64,000 nt of DNA from JADCCX01 sp051649305 (GCA_051649305.1 JBOFGV010000083.1:62001-126000), one strand, 5' to 3'. Counted from the first letter of the stretch, positions 17,624-26,405 are shown. Made by a program: numbers and translations. The notes: generated by a model not told the origin, from the sequence alone.

Positions 17624-18472
17624 TTACATTGGGAACCAGTTCCGGGTTGGCAGGCTTTGCGTCATCGGTCCGGGGACTGCCATATCCATGCGCCCGATGA
17701 CCTGACCTGCATGCACCTTGGCCGGCTTGTCATGCACCGGCAGCAGGAATGTGCCGACATTCATCAACCGCTTGATGGCAGCCTTCTCGGCACGCTTGGA
17801 TGTGCCGTGGTTGCCCGTAACACGTGGCTCCATGTGGTGGATTTCGTGGAACGGGTTCACCAATTGATCGTTGAAATCATAGATGACATCGCCGCAAAGG
17901 ATCGCGCGACCCTCCGCCGTATCGACATGCACGTTCATCGAACCCTCGGTGTGTGCGCCAGCCGCTTCGAGATAGCAGCCGGGGAAGAGCTCGATCATGC
18001 CGGTGATCTCAAGGTCTTCAAGACGCAGCGCATCCTTTGTGTGCAGGCGATCAATCAGATGCTTGATATCTGGCGCAGGGTATTGCGGATGCATCAGGCC
18101 CGAGACGGAATATTCAAGCTCGCGCCGGTTGATGATCACCGATGTGTTCATCGGGAAAAGCTCGTCTTTGCCCGCGTGGTCAATGTGCAGATGCGTGTGG
18201 CAAACGTAGCGAACATCGCCCATGCGCACGCCGTGTTTCATCAGCTGGTTTTCGATCATGTTCTCGTGGAACTGGAGGCCACGCATGCCGAGGCTTTCCA
18301 TGATCTGGTTGCTGCGGTAGCCGGTATCAACCACCACAGGCCATGGACCACCAAGGATCAGAAAGCCGTAGGTTGGCACGCGGCGCGTCTGGCCACAGCC
18401 GCGCCCCAGCACCAGAAAACTCGATTCAAGTTCGATGTCTCCAAAGTCGAGAACCTTGATTTCAAGCGGCAT
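17624..18472 (-). CDS. MBL-fold metallo-hydrolase (AHL-lactonase-like family)
   Basis: The 282-residue protein has the metallo-beta-lactamase-fold signature HxHxDH at 94-99 (HTHLHIDHAG), a later histidine in AHTEGSMNV, and an aspartate in GRAILCGDVIYD. Together these form a dinuclear metal site. The overall pattern is that of the N-acyl homoserine lactonase-like group, which also holds other lactone and ester hydrolases. Within this cluster a metabolic lactonase or amidase role seems more likely than quorum quenching. It follows the amidohydrolase gene closely on the same strand. Confidence 0.87.
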   Translation of the reverse strand: MPLEIKVLDFGDIELESSFLVLGRGCGQTRRVPTYGFLILGGPWPVVVDTGYRSNQIMESLGMRGLQFHENMIENQLMKHGVRMGDVRYVCHTHLHIDHAGKDELFPMNTSVIINRRELEYSVSGLMHPQYPAPDIKHLIDRLHTKDALRLEDLEITGMIELFPGCYLEAAGAHTEGSMNVHVDTAEGRAILCGDVIYDFNDQLVNPFHEIHHMEPRVTGNHGTSKRAEKAAIKRLMNVGTFLLPVHDKPAKVHAGQVIGRMDMAVPGPMTQSLPTRNWFPM

Positions 18473-18494
18473 GATTTTTCTCCTGTCCCAATGG

Positions 18495-19364
18495 TCAAGC
18501 CAGCCGGTAAACCCGTCTGGCGGTTGTTGTGAAAATCTGTTCGTGCAGTGCTACTGGCACCGCGGCGCGATGTGCCGCGAGAAGATCGGCGTAAGTGGTC
18601 CAAAGCTTCTCGATGGGGAAGTTGGAGCCAAACAGGCACCGGTCTGCACCAAACAGCGCGATCGTTTCGCTGGCTATAAAAGCGATGTGTGCCGCATCAT
18701 TCTTGCGCAGGAATGTGCCAAGGCCGGAGAGTTTGCTGACCACATTCGGGCAAGCCGCCAGCAGCGCCATGCCCTGACGCCACTGCGCTATTCCCGCTTG
18801 TGAAACGTCTTCCAGCATGCCTGCGTGCTGCAGCACAAAGGTTACATCGGGGCAGGCCTTGGCGAGTTCAGCAGCCCCCGTCATCTGACCAGCAAAGACC
18901 TGCAGATCAAAGCTGAAGCCATAGTCCGCCAACCGCGCCACATTACGTTGCAGGGTTTTGTCGCGGCTAAGATCTGCCGACTTCGCAAAGCGGTAAAGCG
19001 GGTTTTCATGCCAATGTAACTGCATGCGCGCACCAACCACACGCGGGTTCTGCGCCAACACATCAAGCTGCGGACGGGCGTCCTCAACCAGCAAATCGGC
19101 ATAGGCCACGATGGCAATGGGAAAGCCAGAGCGCTCGGAAGATTCCGAGACAAAAGCCACCTCATCAAGCGCACGGTCCGTTGCCCAGTTTGCCTGAACA
19201 TATACGGCTTCAGTCATGCCGGCGATTTGCGCATCCGAGAGATATTCTTCAACCAGGTAATCCCGCCGGATCGGCTCATAAGGGCCAAAGATGCGTGGCT
19301 GCATTGGGCCGGTGAGCCAGGGTAAGTCCGCCTGCTTCCAGATATGGAAATGCGAGTCGATCAT
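18495..19364 (-). CDS. Amidohydrolase family protein (Amidohydro_2, TIM barrel)
   Basis: The 289-residue protein begins MIDSHFHIW, giving the HxH metal ligands at residues 5 and 7. Later segments VLQHAG and CLFGSNFPIEKLW carry the expected histidine and the region of the catalytic acid. The family includes lactonases such as 2-pyrone-4,6-dicarboxylate hydrolase and decarboxylases. ATG 19364 overlaps the stop of the upstream VWA gene (ATGA), which fixes the start; a frame reaching 19418 is a shadow. The coupling to the VWA gene ties this hydrolase to the molybdenum hydroxylase operon. Confidence 0.85.
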   Translation of the reverse strand: MIDSHFHIWKQADLPWLTGPMQPRIFGPYEPIRRDYLVEEYLSDAQIAGMTEAVYVQANWATDRALDEVAFVSESSERSGFPIAIVAYADLLVEDARPQLDVLAQNPRVVGARMQLHWHENPLYRFAKSADLSRDKTLQRNVARLADYGFSFDLQVFAGQMTGAAELAKACPDVTFVLQHAGMLEDVSQAGIAQWRQGMALLAACPNVVSKLSGLGTFLRKNDAAHIAFIASETIALFGADRCLFGSNFPIEKLWTTYADLLAAHRAAVPVALHEQIFTTTARRVYRLA

Positions 19365-20491
19365 GCCGCACGCACTCCCGAAACAGTGTTCTGCCCAAGC
19401 GAAAGAATGCGCCTGCAAATACTGGCTGTGCTGCCGCCATCCGCCAGTGAGTGCAGCAATGGACGTATGGCCACAAGGGCTTCCGTCTGCGGTTGATAGC
19501 CGGCATCGCTGGCCAATGGCGTCAACCAGTCAATCCGCCATGCCCGCGCTGCAAAACGGCGCATGGCATTGATGAGGGCGGAAGGATCACCACGCTCCAG
19601 ACCGTCCGAGAGGATCACGACAGACGCACCACGTGCGTAGCCACCGAAGCGCGGCACAGCCAGAAACGCCTGCAGCGCATCGCCGATGCGCGTGCCACCA
19701 TCAAGGTCCGCCACAACACTGGAAGCAGCGCTCAAGGCCTGCTCCTGGTTCTTTGGCCGCAACGTGCGGGTCAGCCGCGTGAGGCGTGTGCCAAAGGTAA
19801 AAACCTCAACGCGTGGCGCGCTCTGCAATACCGCATGGGCCAGCACGAGGTTGGCATCGGTTCGCTGTTTCATGGAACCTGAGACGTCGATCAGCAGCAG
19901 GATCGGGCGCGGGCGCTCGCTCTTTTTCCAGCGCTTCAGGGCCATCACGTCACCATCGGTGCGGATGGCATTCTTGAGACTGCGGGCAAGATCGATGCCC
20001 GGTCCACGCTTTGCCCGGCGGCGGCGATAACCACGGCGGCGCGGCAGGGCGGCAGGGAGATCACGGACAAAACGGCGCAGCAGCTCGCTCTCATCCAGCG
20101 GCTTGAGCTGGCGCACGGCGAGAGCCTCAGCACCCGTTGCCTCGCGGCCGGTCTCGTTGATCTCCTCGCCGAGGATGATCTCCTGCTCGCCGGTATCCTC
20201 CTCGATTTTCATCTCTTCATCAGGCTCAAATTCCTGATCGCCGTCGGCTGCAACAGCACCATCAAGGAAGTGAAAATCAAACAGCGCATCGAACACATCA
20301 CGCCGGTCTGGCGGCGGGGCCAAGGTTGCCACGGCAGCGCGGCGGATATGCTCCAGACTCTTTGGGCCGAGCAATTCGATGCTGGTGAGAAACGCAACCG
20401 TCTGCTCCGGCGCAACCATGAAACCGTACTGGCGCAGCAAGGTCGGGAAGGCGACGAATGGTCGGGCGGCAGGGGGGAGGGCTGTTGTCAT
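19361..20491 (-). CDS. VWA domain protein, CoxE-like
   Basis: The 376-residue protein has an N-terminal region of the CoxE family (RPFVAFPTLLRQYGF), an acidic middle with many Glu/Asp (around 120-150), and an Arg-rich patch (LPRRRGYRRRRAKRGPG). The C-terminal von Willebrand factor A domain has the MIDAS motif DVSGS. CoxE-type proteins partner MoxR/CoxD ATPases in maturing molybdenum hydroxylases, for example inserting sulfur into the CO dehydrogenase cluster. A frame to 20821 runs through a palindromic repeat and is rejected; ATG 20491 has GGAGGG upstream. The gene is separated from moxR by that repeat. Confidence 0.85.
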   Translation of the reverse strand: MTTALPPAARPFVAFPTLLRQYGFMVAPEQTVAFLTSIELLGPKSLEHIRRAAVATLAPPPDRRDVFDALFDFHFLDGAVAADGDQEFEPDEEMKIEEDTGEQEIILGEEINETGREATGAEALAVRQLKPLDESELLRRFVRDLPAALPRRRGYRRRRAKRGPGIDLARSLKNAIRTDGDVMALKRWKKSERPRPILLLIDVSGSMKQRTDANLVLAHAVLQSAPRVEVFTFGTRLTRLTRTLRPKNQEQALSAASSVVADLDGGTRIGDALQAFLAVPRFGGYARGASVVILSDGLERGDPSALINAMRRFAARAWRIDWLTPLASDAGYQPQTEALVAIRPLLHSLADGGSTASICRRILSLGQNTVSGVRAA

Positions 20492-20510
20492 GTGCCACCC
20501 TCCATGTCCA

Positions 20511-20631
20511 TCATCCTGAGGAGCCGCAAAGCGGCGTCTCGAAGGACGCAAGATGTTGGAGCAAAGCACGGGTTTGAAATGCGAAAATTGTGCGTCCTTC
20601 GAGACGCGCCTGCGGCGCTCCTCAGGATGAG
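20511..20631. repeat. Palindromic intergenic repeat (CATCCTGAGGAGC family), copy 1
   Basis: Two roughly 40-bp arms (20511-20550 and 20591-20631) form a long imperfect inverted repeat around a 40-base centre. The arms carry TCATCCTGAGGAGC, GGCGTCTCGAAGGACGCA and their complements. A second copy is at 25812-25936. This is a known style of rhizobial repeat found between genes. Its position between moxR and the VWA gene shows that both are not simply overlapping cistrons. Confidence 0.8.
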
Positions 20632-20651
20632 GGAGATTGGAGAATGGGCGC

Positions 20652-21536
20652 TCATGCCGCAATCGCCTCGATGAACGCATCCATGCGCGGGCGCATGTGG
20701 GCAAGGTCTTCCTCGTCTTTGAGCGCAACGCCAATGGAACGACGAAACGCTTCCGGCCAGGGCGCGCCGGTGCGATTGAGGGCCGTTGCAGCTTCCGCCC
20801 AGTCCACCGCTTCCGCCACACCGGGTGGCTTGGTCAGGGGTTCGTTGCGCAGCAGGCCAACGGCATGTACCACGGCGCGCGCCGTACCTTCAGCCACAGC
20901 AGACGAGCGAAGCATGATGATGGCTGCCTCCCGCGCGGGATCAGGATAGGCGATGTAGTGATAGACACAGCGGCGGCGCAGCGCCTCGTGCAGGTCACGC
21001 GTCCGGTTTGATGTGAGGATCACGACAGGCCGATCAGCAGCGCGCAATGTACCACGCTCAGGAATCGAAATCGAGAAATCAGACAGGAATTCCAGCAGGA
21101 AAGCTTCGAACTCGTGATCAGAGCGATCGATTTCATCAATCAGCAAGACAGTGGATTCTGGCCGCCGCAGGGCCGCCAGCATGGGGCGCTCGATCAGGAA
21201 ATCATCGCGGTAGATATCAATCGATTCCCCTTCCCGCGCCTGCCGGATTGCCAGCATCTGGCGGGGGTAGTTCCACTCATAGAGTGCTGCCGAGGCATCG
21301 ATGCCTTCAAAGCACTGAAGCCGGATCAATTGCCGCCCAAGAATGCCAGCCAGCGCTTTCGCTGCCTCTGTCTTGCCAACGCCGGGTGCACCTTCCAGCA
21401 GCAAGGGCTTGCCCAGTGCCAACCCGAGATAGCCTGCTGTCGCAATGCCATCATCCGCTAGATAAAGCGCAGACTTCAGCGCCTCGGCAAGATCTTCCGG
21501 GCTTGAAATGCCAGCGATGGTGGAGCGAAGCGCCAT
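20652..21536 (-). CDS. MoxR-family AAA+ ATPase (CoxD-like)
   Basis: This 294-residue ATPase has Walker A GAPGVGKT at 49-56, Walker B VLLIDEIDRSD, and sensor-1 VILTSNRTRDLHEAL. It belongs to the MoxR/CoxD branch, whose members work as chaperone-like machines with VWA proteins on molybdenum hydroxylases. Its position between the hydroxylase subunit genes and the VWA gene repeats the arrangement coxL-coxD-coxE. The family function is known; that it matures the enzyme encoded upstream is inferred from context. Confidence 0.88.
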   Translation of the reverse strand: MALRSTIAGISSPEDLAEALKSALYLADDGIATAGYLGLALGKPLLLEGAPGVGKTEAAKALAGILGRQLIRLQCFEGIDASAALYEWNYPRQMLAIRQAREGESIDIYRDDFLIERPMLAALRRPESTVLLIDEIDRSDHEFEAFLLEFLSDFSISIPERGTLRAADRPVVILTSNRTRDLHEALRRRCVYHYIAYPDPAREAAIIMLRSSAVAEGTARAVVHAVGLLRNEPLTKPPGVAEAVDWAEAATALNRTGAPWPEAFRRSIGVALKDEEDLAHMRPRMDAFIEAIAA

Positions 21537-21545
21537 AGGGCTATT

Positions 21546-21651
21546 CCCTCTCCCCGTTCACGGGGAGAGGGTTAGGGTGAGGGGCGAGGTGACCTCGCAC
21601 GAACTCACCTTGCCCCTCACCCCGGCCCTCTCCCCGCAGGCGGGGGGAGGG
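21546..21651. repeat. Palindromic intergenic repeat (G/C-tract family)
   Basis: Two hairpins, CCCTCTCCCC...GGGGAGAGGG at 21546-21571 and CCCTCTCCCC...GGGGGGAGGG at 21626-21651, flank a central palindrome built from TTAGGGTGAGGGGC and GCCCCTCACCC. The whole 106-bp element can fold into a cruciform. It lies between the hydroxylase C-subunit gene and moxR. Confidence 0.8.
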
Positions 21652-21692
21652 AGCACATCGGTGCAAATCTGGATATGGCGCTGAACAAGCCA

Positions 21693-22721
21693 TCAGCCGC
21701 CCCGTCTGGCCTGTGGCCGTACACCGCCATTGGCCTTGATGCCACGCAGCACCTTTTCCGGCGTGATCGGCAGGTCATTCACGCGCACGCCAACAGCGTT
21801 GTAAACAGCATTGGCGATAGCCGGCAAAACAGGGTTGGCGCACATCTCGCCGGGGCCCTTGCCTCCGTAAGGTCCATCGGGTGCGGGGCGTTCCAGCACT
21901 GTCACGGAATAAGGCGCGATATCACCGGGGCCCGGCATCAGATATTCGTTGAAGTCACGCGGACCATGAGCGGGATTGGGATAGTATGGCTCCGGTGTTT
22001 CATAAAGTGCGTGGCTGATGCCCATCCATGCGCCGCCGACCAGTTGTTGCTCAACCATCTTCGGGTTGAGCGCGCGGCCAAGCTCATAGGCCGAGGTCAT
22101 CTTGATGACCGTGACTTCGCCTGTCTCGTCATCCACCTCGACATCCGCCACCAGTGCCGCATGGGCGAAGGCCGTGTTCGGGTTCATCTCGCCGGTTTCG
22201 GGATCAACTGCTGAAAGCGGGTAAAGGAAAATGCCGCGTCCGGCGATGGTCTTGCCTTGCCGGAACTGCGCGGCCTGCGCCGTGGCCTTCACCGTGATGG
22301 TGCGAGAAGGCGCACCCTTCACATGGATGTTGCCCTTGCCATCAGTGACGAGATCAGTGGCGTTGACCTCAAGCTCTTCAGCAGCCGCTTCCATCATCAC
22401 GCCGCGCGCCTCGCGGGCGGCAGCGATCACGGCATTGCCCATACGGTGTGTGCCGCGCGAGGCAAAGCTGCCCATATCATGCGGGCCGGTGTCGCTGTCC
22501 GCTGTATCGACGTAGACATCCTCGACAGGCACACCCAATGTTTCTGCTGCCACCTGCCGTGTCACCTGTTTCATGCCCTGACCAAGATCGATGGCTGACA
22601 GCGCAACAGTGAACTTGCCATCCGGATTGGAATGGATGAGCGCCTGGCTGGGATCACCGCCAAGGTTCATGCCGATGGGATAGTTGACTGACGCCATGCC
22701 GCGTCCAGAGTACTTGGCCAT
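21693..22721 (-). CDS. Molybdenum hydroxylase large subunit, C-terminal half (MoCoBD_2), separate gene
   Basis: The 342-residue protein corresponds to the second molybdopterin-binding domain of xanthine dehydrogenase-type large subunits. It begins at the usual domain boundary (KYSGRGMASVNYP). It contains the Q-loop IDLGQGMKQV, the SFASRGTHRMGNAV segment, and the GKGPGEMCANPVLPAIANAV motif with the catalytic glutamate. The ATG follows the stop of the N-terminal half by 2 bases, with GGAGG overlapping that stop, so the halves are translated in concert. Together they would make one normal-sized large subunit. It cannot be active without its partner. Confidence 0.88.
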   Translation of the reverse strand: MAKYSGRGMASVNYPIGMNLGGDPSQALIHSNPDGKFTVALSAIDLGQGMKQVTRQVAAETLGVPVEDVYVDTADSDTGPHDMGSFASRGTHRMGNAVIAAAREARGVMMEAAAEELEVNATDLVTDGKGNIHVKGAPSRTITVKATAQAAQFRQGKTIAGRGIFLYPLSAVDPETGEMNPNTAFAHAALVADVEVDDETGEVTVIKMTSAYELGRALNPKMVEQQLVGGAWMGISHALYETPEPYYPNPAHGPRDFNEYLMPGPGDIAPYSVTVLERPAPDGPYGGKGPGEMCANPVLPAIANAVYNAVGVRVNDLPITPEKVLRGIKANGGVRPQARRGG

Positions 22722-22723
22722 GT

Positions 22724-24451
22724 CTATCGCCTCCGTGTGCCAAAGACAGAGGAAAAGCGCGTCGCACCATGCTGCGTCTGTGGCGCTGCTGGTGCAGTGG
22801 GAACGGCGGGCGCAGGAGCAGAAGCCGGTTGCGCAACAGGCTGATAGGCTGGCGCTGGCTGCGCGGCAGCTGCAGCTGCAGGACGATGGGCCTCATACTG
22901 TGGCACAGCGGCAGGCACAGCGCGACTGTCGTTCGCGCCTTCCATGATGGGCGGCTTGGTGAAGGGAATGCGCATGGTGCTTGCAGGCAGTGTCTGCGTG
23001 GAGCGACCGATGCGCGTTTCAGGCCGGTTGATCTGGCCGTTCTGGTCAATCGGCGTCGCAGGGATTTCAGCCCGTGCGCCACCGCCGCCCGTGAGCGAAG
23101 ACTGGCGCTTCGCCTCTTCGGAAATTGGCCAGTTAGCCTTGCCAGCTGTCACCTGCACACACTCAATCAGCGCTGTGTTCTTGGCCACACGGCGATGCGC
23201 CTTCATATCGCCATCCCGGTAGGCATTGAGAATGCGGAACTCCATGGGGTCCATGCCGCAGGCTTCAGCTCCCTTGTCCATATGCACCTCGAGCGCGAAA
23301 TCCACCGCCGTGATTCCAAAGCCACGCATGGCCGTGGACGGGCAACGGTTGGTATAGGCCACGTAGATATCTGAGGTGACGTTCGGGATCGAATAGGGCC
23401 CCGGCAAATGCGCCGTGCATTTGATTGCGGCATAGCTCGACAACCGCGTATAGGCCCCGGCATCAAAGTAGCTGCGGACATGGCGGGCAACAATGCGCCC
23501 GTCACGCATGATGCCATCCTTGATGTAAATGCGCTCGGCACCGCGCGGGCTTCCGTAGAGCATCTCCTCTTCGCGGTCGAGCACATAACGAACGGGCCGC
23601 CCCGTCATCATTGAGCCAAGAATCGACAATGGCTCGGTGAGCGAGTCGACCTTGCCGCCAAAGCCACCACCCACCGTGCCGCCGATGAAGTGAAGGCGGT
23701 TGGATTCAAGCTTCAAAATTTTGGCCGCCGTGCCAAGCCCAAAGAAGAGGCCTTGTGCGCAGGAATGCACAACGAAACGGTCATTCTGCTCAGGGGCCGC
23801 AATGGAACCGTTTGTCTCGGTTGGCGCATGCTCAATGGGCGACATCTGGTAGCGATCATCGACGATGTAATCTGCAGAGGCAAAGGCCTTTTCCGTGTCG
23901 CCAAAGCGCAGCTTCTGGTGGTCAAATTTGTTGTGATACTCGAAATAGTTTCCCGGATAAGTATCGTTGATGACAGGCGCGCCGGGCTTCAATGTTTCCT
24001 CAACATCGAAGGTGGCTGGCAAGGGCTCATAATCCACCCGCACGAGCTTGCGGGCTGCCATCGCCTGATGCTCGGTTTCGGCAATGATGGCCACCAGCGG
24101 CTCACCAAGATAGCGCACCTTGTCCACTGCCAGCGTCGGCTCATCATCTTTGCCAAAGTTGATCAGGCTCAGAAGCGTGTTCTTGTTCAGCGGCACATCG
24201 GCACCACGCAGGATGCGCTTGACGCCCGGCGCTCGCTCGGCAGCCGAGATATCAATGTTGCGGATGCGGGCATGGTGATGCGGGCTGCGCACCACCTTGA
24301 GATGCAGCAGGCCTTCAAAGGCGTGGTCATCAAAGAACGGCGAACGGCCTGTCACATGCCCCGGCATATCCTGTCGCTGCACGCCCTTGCCGACAACGTT
24401 GAGATTGTCATCCCGTTCGTCAGCGAAAATATCCTTGCGGAATTCGAGCAT
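22724..24451 (-). CDS. Molybdenum hydroxylase large subunit, N-terminal half, with Pro/Ala-rich tail
   Basis: This 575-residue protein has the Ald_Xan_dh_C domain at about 20-125 (RSPHHHARIRNIDIS) and the first molybdopterin domain at about 140-460 (HSCAQGLFFG, GTVGGGFGGK, MRGFGITAVDFALE). A low-complexity tail of about 105 residues rich in Ala, Pro and Gln ends in Arg-Arg-Arg. Xanthine dehydrogenase-like enzymes hydroxylate aldehydes or N-heterocycles using water. At the position where form I CO dehydrogenases have AYRCSFR, this protein has AMRGFGI, so it is not a CO dehydrogenase. The two halves lie in different frames at a clean domain boundary. Confidence 0.88.
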   Translation of the reverse strand: MLEFRKDIFADERDDNLNVVGKGVQRQDMPGHVTGRSPFFDDHAFEGLLHLKVVRSPHHHARIRNIDISAAERAPGVKRILRGADVPLNKNTLLSLINFGKDDEPTLAVDKVRYLGEPLVAIIAETEHQAMAARKLVRVDYEPLPATFDVEETLKPGAPVINDTYPGNYFEYHNKFDHQKLRFGDTEKAFASADYIVDDRYQMSPIEHAPTETNGSIAAPEQNDRFVVHSCAQGLFFGLGTAAKILKLESNRLHFIGGTVGGGFGGKVDSLTEPLSILGSMMTGRPVRYVLDREEEMLYGSPRGAERIYIKDGIMRDGRIVARHVRSYFDAGAYTRLSSYAAIKCTAHLPGPYSIPNVTSDIYVAYTNRCPSTAMRGFGITAVDFALEVHMDKGAEACGMDPMEFRILNAYRDGDMKAHRRVAKNTALIECVQVTAGKANWPISEEAKRQSSLTGGGGARAEIPATPIDQNGQINRPETRIGRSTQTLPASTMRIPFTKPPIMEGANDSRAVPAAVPQYEAHRPAAAAAAQPAPAYQPVAQPASAPAPAVPTAPAAPQTQHGATRFSSVFGTRRR

Positions 24452-24463
24452 TTTCGTCTCCCG

Positions 24464-24949
24464 TCAGTAGGTCCGCCGCGCCGCGCCGTTCTGGGCAGCG
24501 GCGAGGACAGCGTTGATGATGGATTCATAGCCCGTGCAGCGGCAGATGTTTCCGGCGATGCCGTCAATCACTTCCTCGCGCGTCGGGTTGGGGTTCTTCG
24601 CAAGCAACACCTTGGCCGCCGTCAACATGCCCGGCGTGCAGAAGCCGCACTGCGCTGCAAAATGCTCCATGAAGGATTTCTGCAATGGCGAGAGTTCTGG
24701 TCCATCCGCCATGCCTGATACGGTCTCGATGTGCTTGCCCTCACAGGCCGCCGCAAGCGTGAGGCAGGAGAGCTGCAGCTCACCATCAACAACAACCGTG
24801 CAGGTGCCGCAGGTGCCCTGGCCGCATCCATACTTAGGGCCGAAATCATTAAGGCCGCGACGCAGCACGGTCAGCAGATTGTCTGCCGGATCTGCAAAGG
24901 CAGCGCGGTCTGACCCATTGAGGCGAAACTGGACGGGAATCTTGGCCAT
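24464..24949 (-). CDS. Molybdenum hydroxylase small subunit, two [2Fe-2S] clusters
   Basis: The 161-residue protein has a plant-ferredoxin-type cluster (Cys42, 47, 50, 62) and the helical second cluster (Cys101, 104, 136, 138; QCGFCTPGM and NICRCTGYE). This is the canonical CoxS-type electron-transfer subunit linking the molybdopterin site to FAD. It is packed 12 bases upstream of the large-subunit gene and 9 bases after the FAD-subunit gene. All eight cysteines are present, so it should be functional. Confidence 0.95.
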   Translation of the reverse strand: MAKIPVQFRLNGSDRAAFADPADNLLTVLRRGLNDFGPKYGCGQGTCGTCTVVVDGELQLSCLTLAAACEGKHIETVSGMADGPELSPLQKSFMEHFAAQCGFCTPGMLTAAKVLLAKNPNPTREEVIDGIAGNICRCTGYESIINAVLAAAQNGAARRTY

Positions 24950-24958
24950 GTCTTTTCC

Positions 24959-25780
24959 TCAACCCCCGCCTGAAAGCAGACGCCCGAGATGCACAGGCAA
25001 GACTTCGCGACGATACCAGTCACTGGCGATCGCATCGGTTGCAGGCCGCACGCCTTCCAGAGAAGCGGCCTTTGCCGCAGCAATGCCTGCTGCATCCAGC
25101 GCCTTGCCGTTCAGCGCGCGCTCTACCCCTGTCGCACGGATCGGCGTTGGTGCCATGGCACCATAGGCGACACGGGCATTCGCAATCCTGCCGCCTGACG
25201 ATGGCAAATGCGCGGCGATGGCCAGCACGGATATGCCCTTGGGCTTGACGCGGCTAACTTTGCAGAAACGGAAATCGCTGACATTCTGCGGACGGGCGAA
25301 CTGCACAGACGTAACAAGCCCCAGACCGCTGTTGTCGCGGGCGGCATAGAACTCTTCCAGCGACATGCTGCGCGGTGAGCCATAGCCTGAAAGCACACTC
25401 ACCTGCGCGCCGAGTGCCATCAGCGCCACAGCAAAATCACCGTAAGGTGTCTCAGCAAAAAGATTGCCCCCAACGGTCGCCATGTTGCGGACGGCAGGGC
25501 CACCAATAGAGCGGGCAGGCGCATGCAGGAAAGCGAGATCGCGGTTGGCCATAATGGCTGCCATGGTTGCCCCTGCACCAATCTCGATGCGCGCGCCACT
25601 GGCGTTGATCTGCCGGTAAGCAGGGTCGATCAGGCGCAGCATCACACCCTCGGTCATGCGGCCTTCGTTCACATCGCGCATGACAAGCGTGCCGCCGGAA
25701 ACAATGCGAGCATTACGATCCGCCGACAGAATGCCTGCCGCCTCAGCCATGGTGGTGGTTGTGCGCAATTCAATGGGCAT
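24959..25780 (-). CDS. Molybdenum hydroxylase FAD-binding medium subunit
   Basis: The 273-residue CoxM-like protein has the FAD-binding motifs SGGTLVMRD and ATVGGNLFAETPYGD. A C-terminal CO_deh_flav_C-type domain begins near residue 170 (FRFCKVSRVKPKGISVLAI). It passes electrons from the iron-sulfur subunit to an acceptor. ATG 25780 (MPIELRTTTT) has AGGAAGG 8 bases upstream; a frame to 25801 is less likely. It is the first gene after the palindromic repeat at 25812 and heads the hydroxylase genes. Confidence 0.9.
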   Translation of the reverse strand: MPIELRTTTTMAEAAGILSADRNARIVSGGTLVMRDVNEGRMTEGVMLRLIDPAYRQINASGARIEIGAGATMAAIMANRDLAFLHAPARSIGGPAVRNMATVGGNLFAETPYGDFAVALMALGAQVSVLSGYGSPRSMSLEEFYAARDNSGLGLVTSVQFARPQNVSDFRFCKVSRVKPKGISVLAIAAHLPSSGGRIANARVAYGAMAPTPIRATGVERALNGKALDAAGIAAAKAASLEGVRPATDAIASDWYRREVLPVHLGRLLSGGG

Positions 25781-25811
25781 GGCACGAATCCTTCCTGCCA
25801 ATTGGAGTCTT

Positions 25812-25936
25812 CCTCATCCTGAGGAGCCGCGAAGCGGCGTCTCGAAGGACGCAAGATGGGAGTGCAACGCGCCTTGATGCTGCTGACACATAGTGCGTCC
25901 TTCGAGACGCGCCTTTGGCGCTCTTCAGGATGAGGA
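25812..25936. repeat. Palindromic intergenic repeat (CATCCTGAGGAGC family), copy 2
   Basis: Arms 25812-25853 and 25894-25935 repeat the arms of the 20511-20631 element in the same orientation, with a different 40-base centre. It separates the SRPBCC gene pair from the hydroxylase genes. The two copies bracket the molybdenum hydroxylase subunits and moxR, a span of about 5.2 kb. Confidence 0.8.
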
Positions 25937-25954
25937 AGATTATTGATATTGCCA

Positions 25955-26404
25955 TCACATCACCCCCTGCAATTCAGGCAGCATGCGCACAGCTTCCATG
26001 CCAGCAGCATAGACATCATCACCGACGGTCTTCGCCAGTTCTGCCTCGCGGCCCGGCGGTGTGGTGAAGGTGCTTTCCCAACGCCAGAAGCTGCGGTTGC
26101 CATCGGTCACCGGCAGCAGGCGCACATGAGATACGTAGTTGAACAACGGGATCGGCGTATCCAGCAAGCAGTAGCTGTAGGTCATCTCCAGATCGGAGAG
26201 CGACAGCAGTTGCTCGCGTAACTCGCTGCCATCTTTCAGCGTAAACTTGCGGATGCAGCTGACCTTGTCTGAGGGGTGCCCGCGCTCGATAGCACTCTGG
26301 TCGACAACCGGATGATACTGATCATGCCCGTTGAAATCACGCAGCACAGCCCAGAGCCGGTCAACCGGAACATCGAGCACAGCACTGCGGATGACCTTTG
26401 GCAT
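25955..26404 (-). CDS. SRPBCC family protein (CoxG/polyketide-cyclase-like) 2
   Basis: This 149-residue START/Bet v1-type fold has the N-terminal strand SAVLDVPVDRLWAVLRDFNG and the typical YCLLDTPIPLFNYVSHVRLLPV hairpin. It is paralogous to the next gene upstream (FNG, HP, SDKV.CIR and LREQLL.LSD are shared). The family binds hydrophobic ligands; CoxG members accompany molybdenum hydroxylases and may help at the membrane. A TTG start at 26416 is possible, but ATG 26404 has GGAG at 6 bases. The two genes are nearly touching. Confidence 0.82.
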   Translation of the reverse strand: MPKVIRSAVLDVPVDRLWAVLRDFNGHDQYHPVVDQSAIERGHPSDKVSCIRKFTLKDGSELREQLLSLSDLEMTYSYCLLDTPIPLFNYVSHVRLLPVTDGNRSFWRWESTFTTPPGREAELAKTVGDDVYAAGMEAVRMLPELQGVM

Positions 26405-26405
26405 A

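Noticed and set aside
17309..18532. 407-codon plus-strand open frame
   Set aside because: It is antisense to the MBL-fold and SMP-30 genes, lacks family features and mirrors their codon bias.
20492..20821. N-terminal extension of the VWA gene
   Set aside because: It would translate through the palindromic repeat and overlap moxR; ATG 20491 has a good ribosome site and matches family length.
23690..24718. 342-codon plus-strand open frame
   Set aside because: It is antisense to the hydroxylase large and iron-sulfur subunit genes, which have clear conserved motifs on minus.
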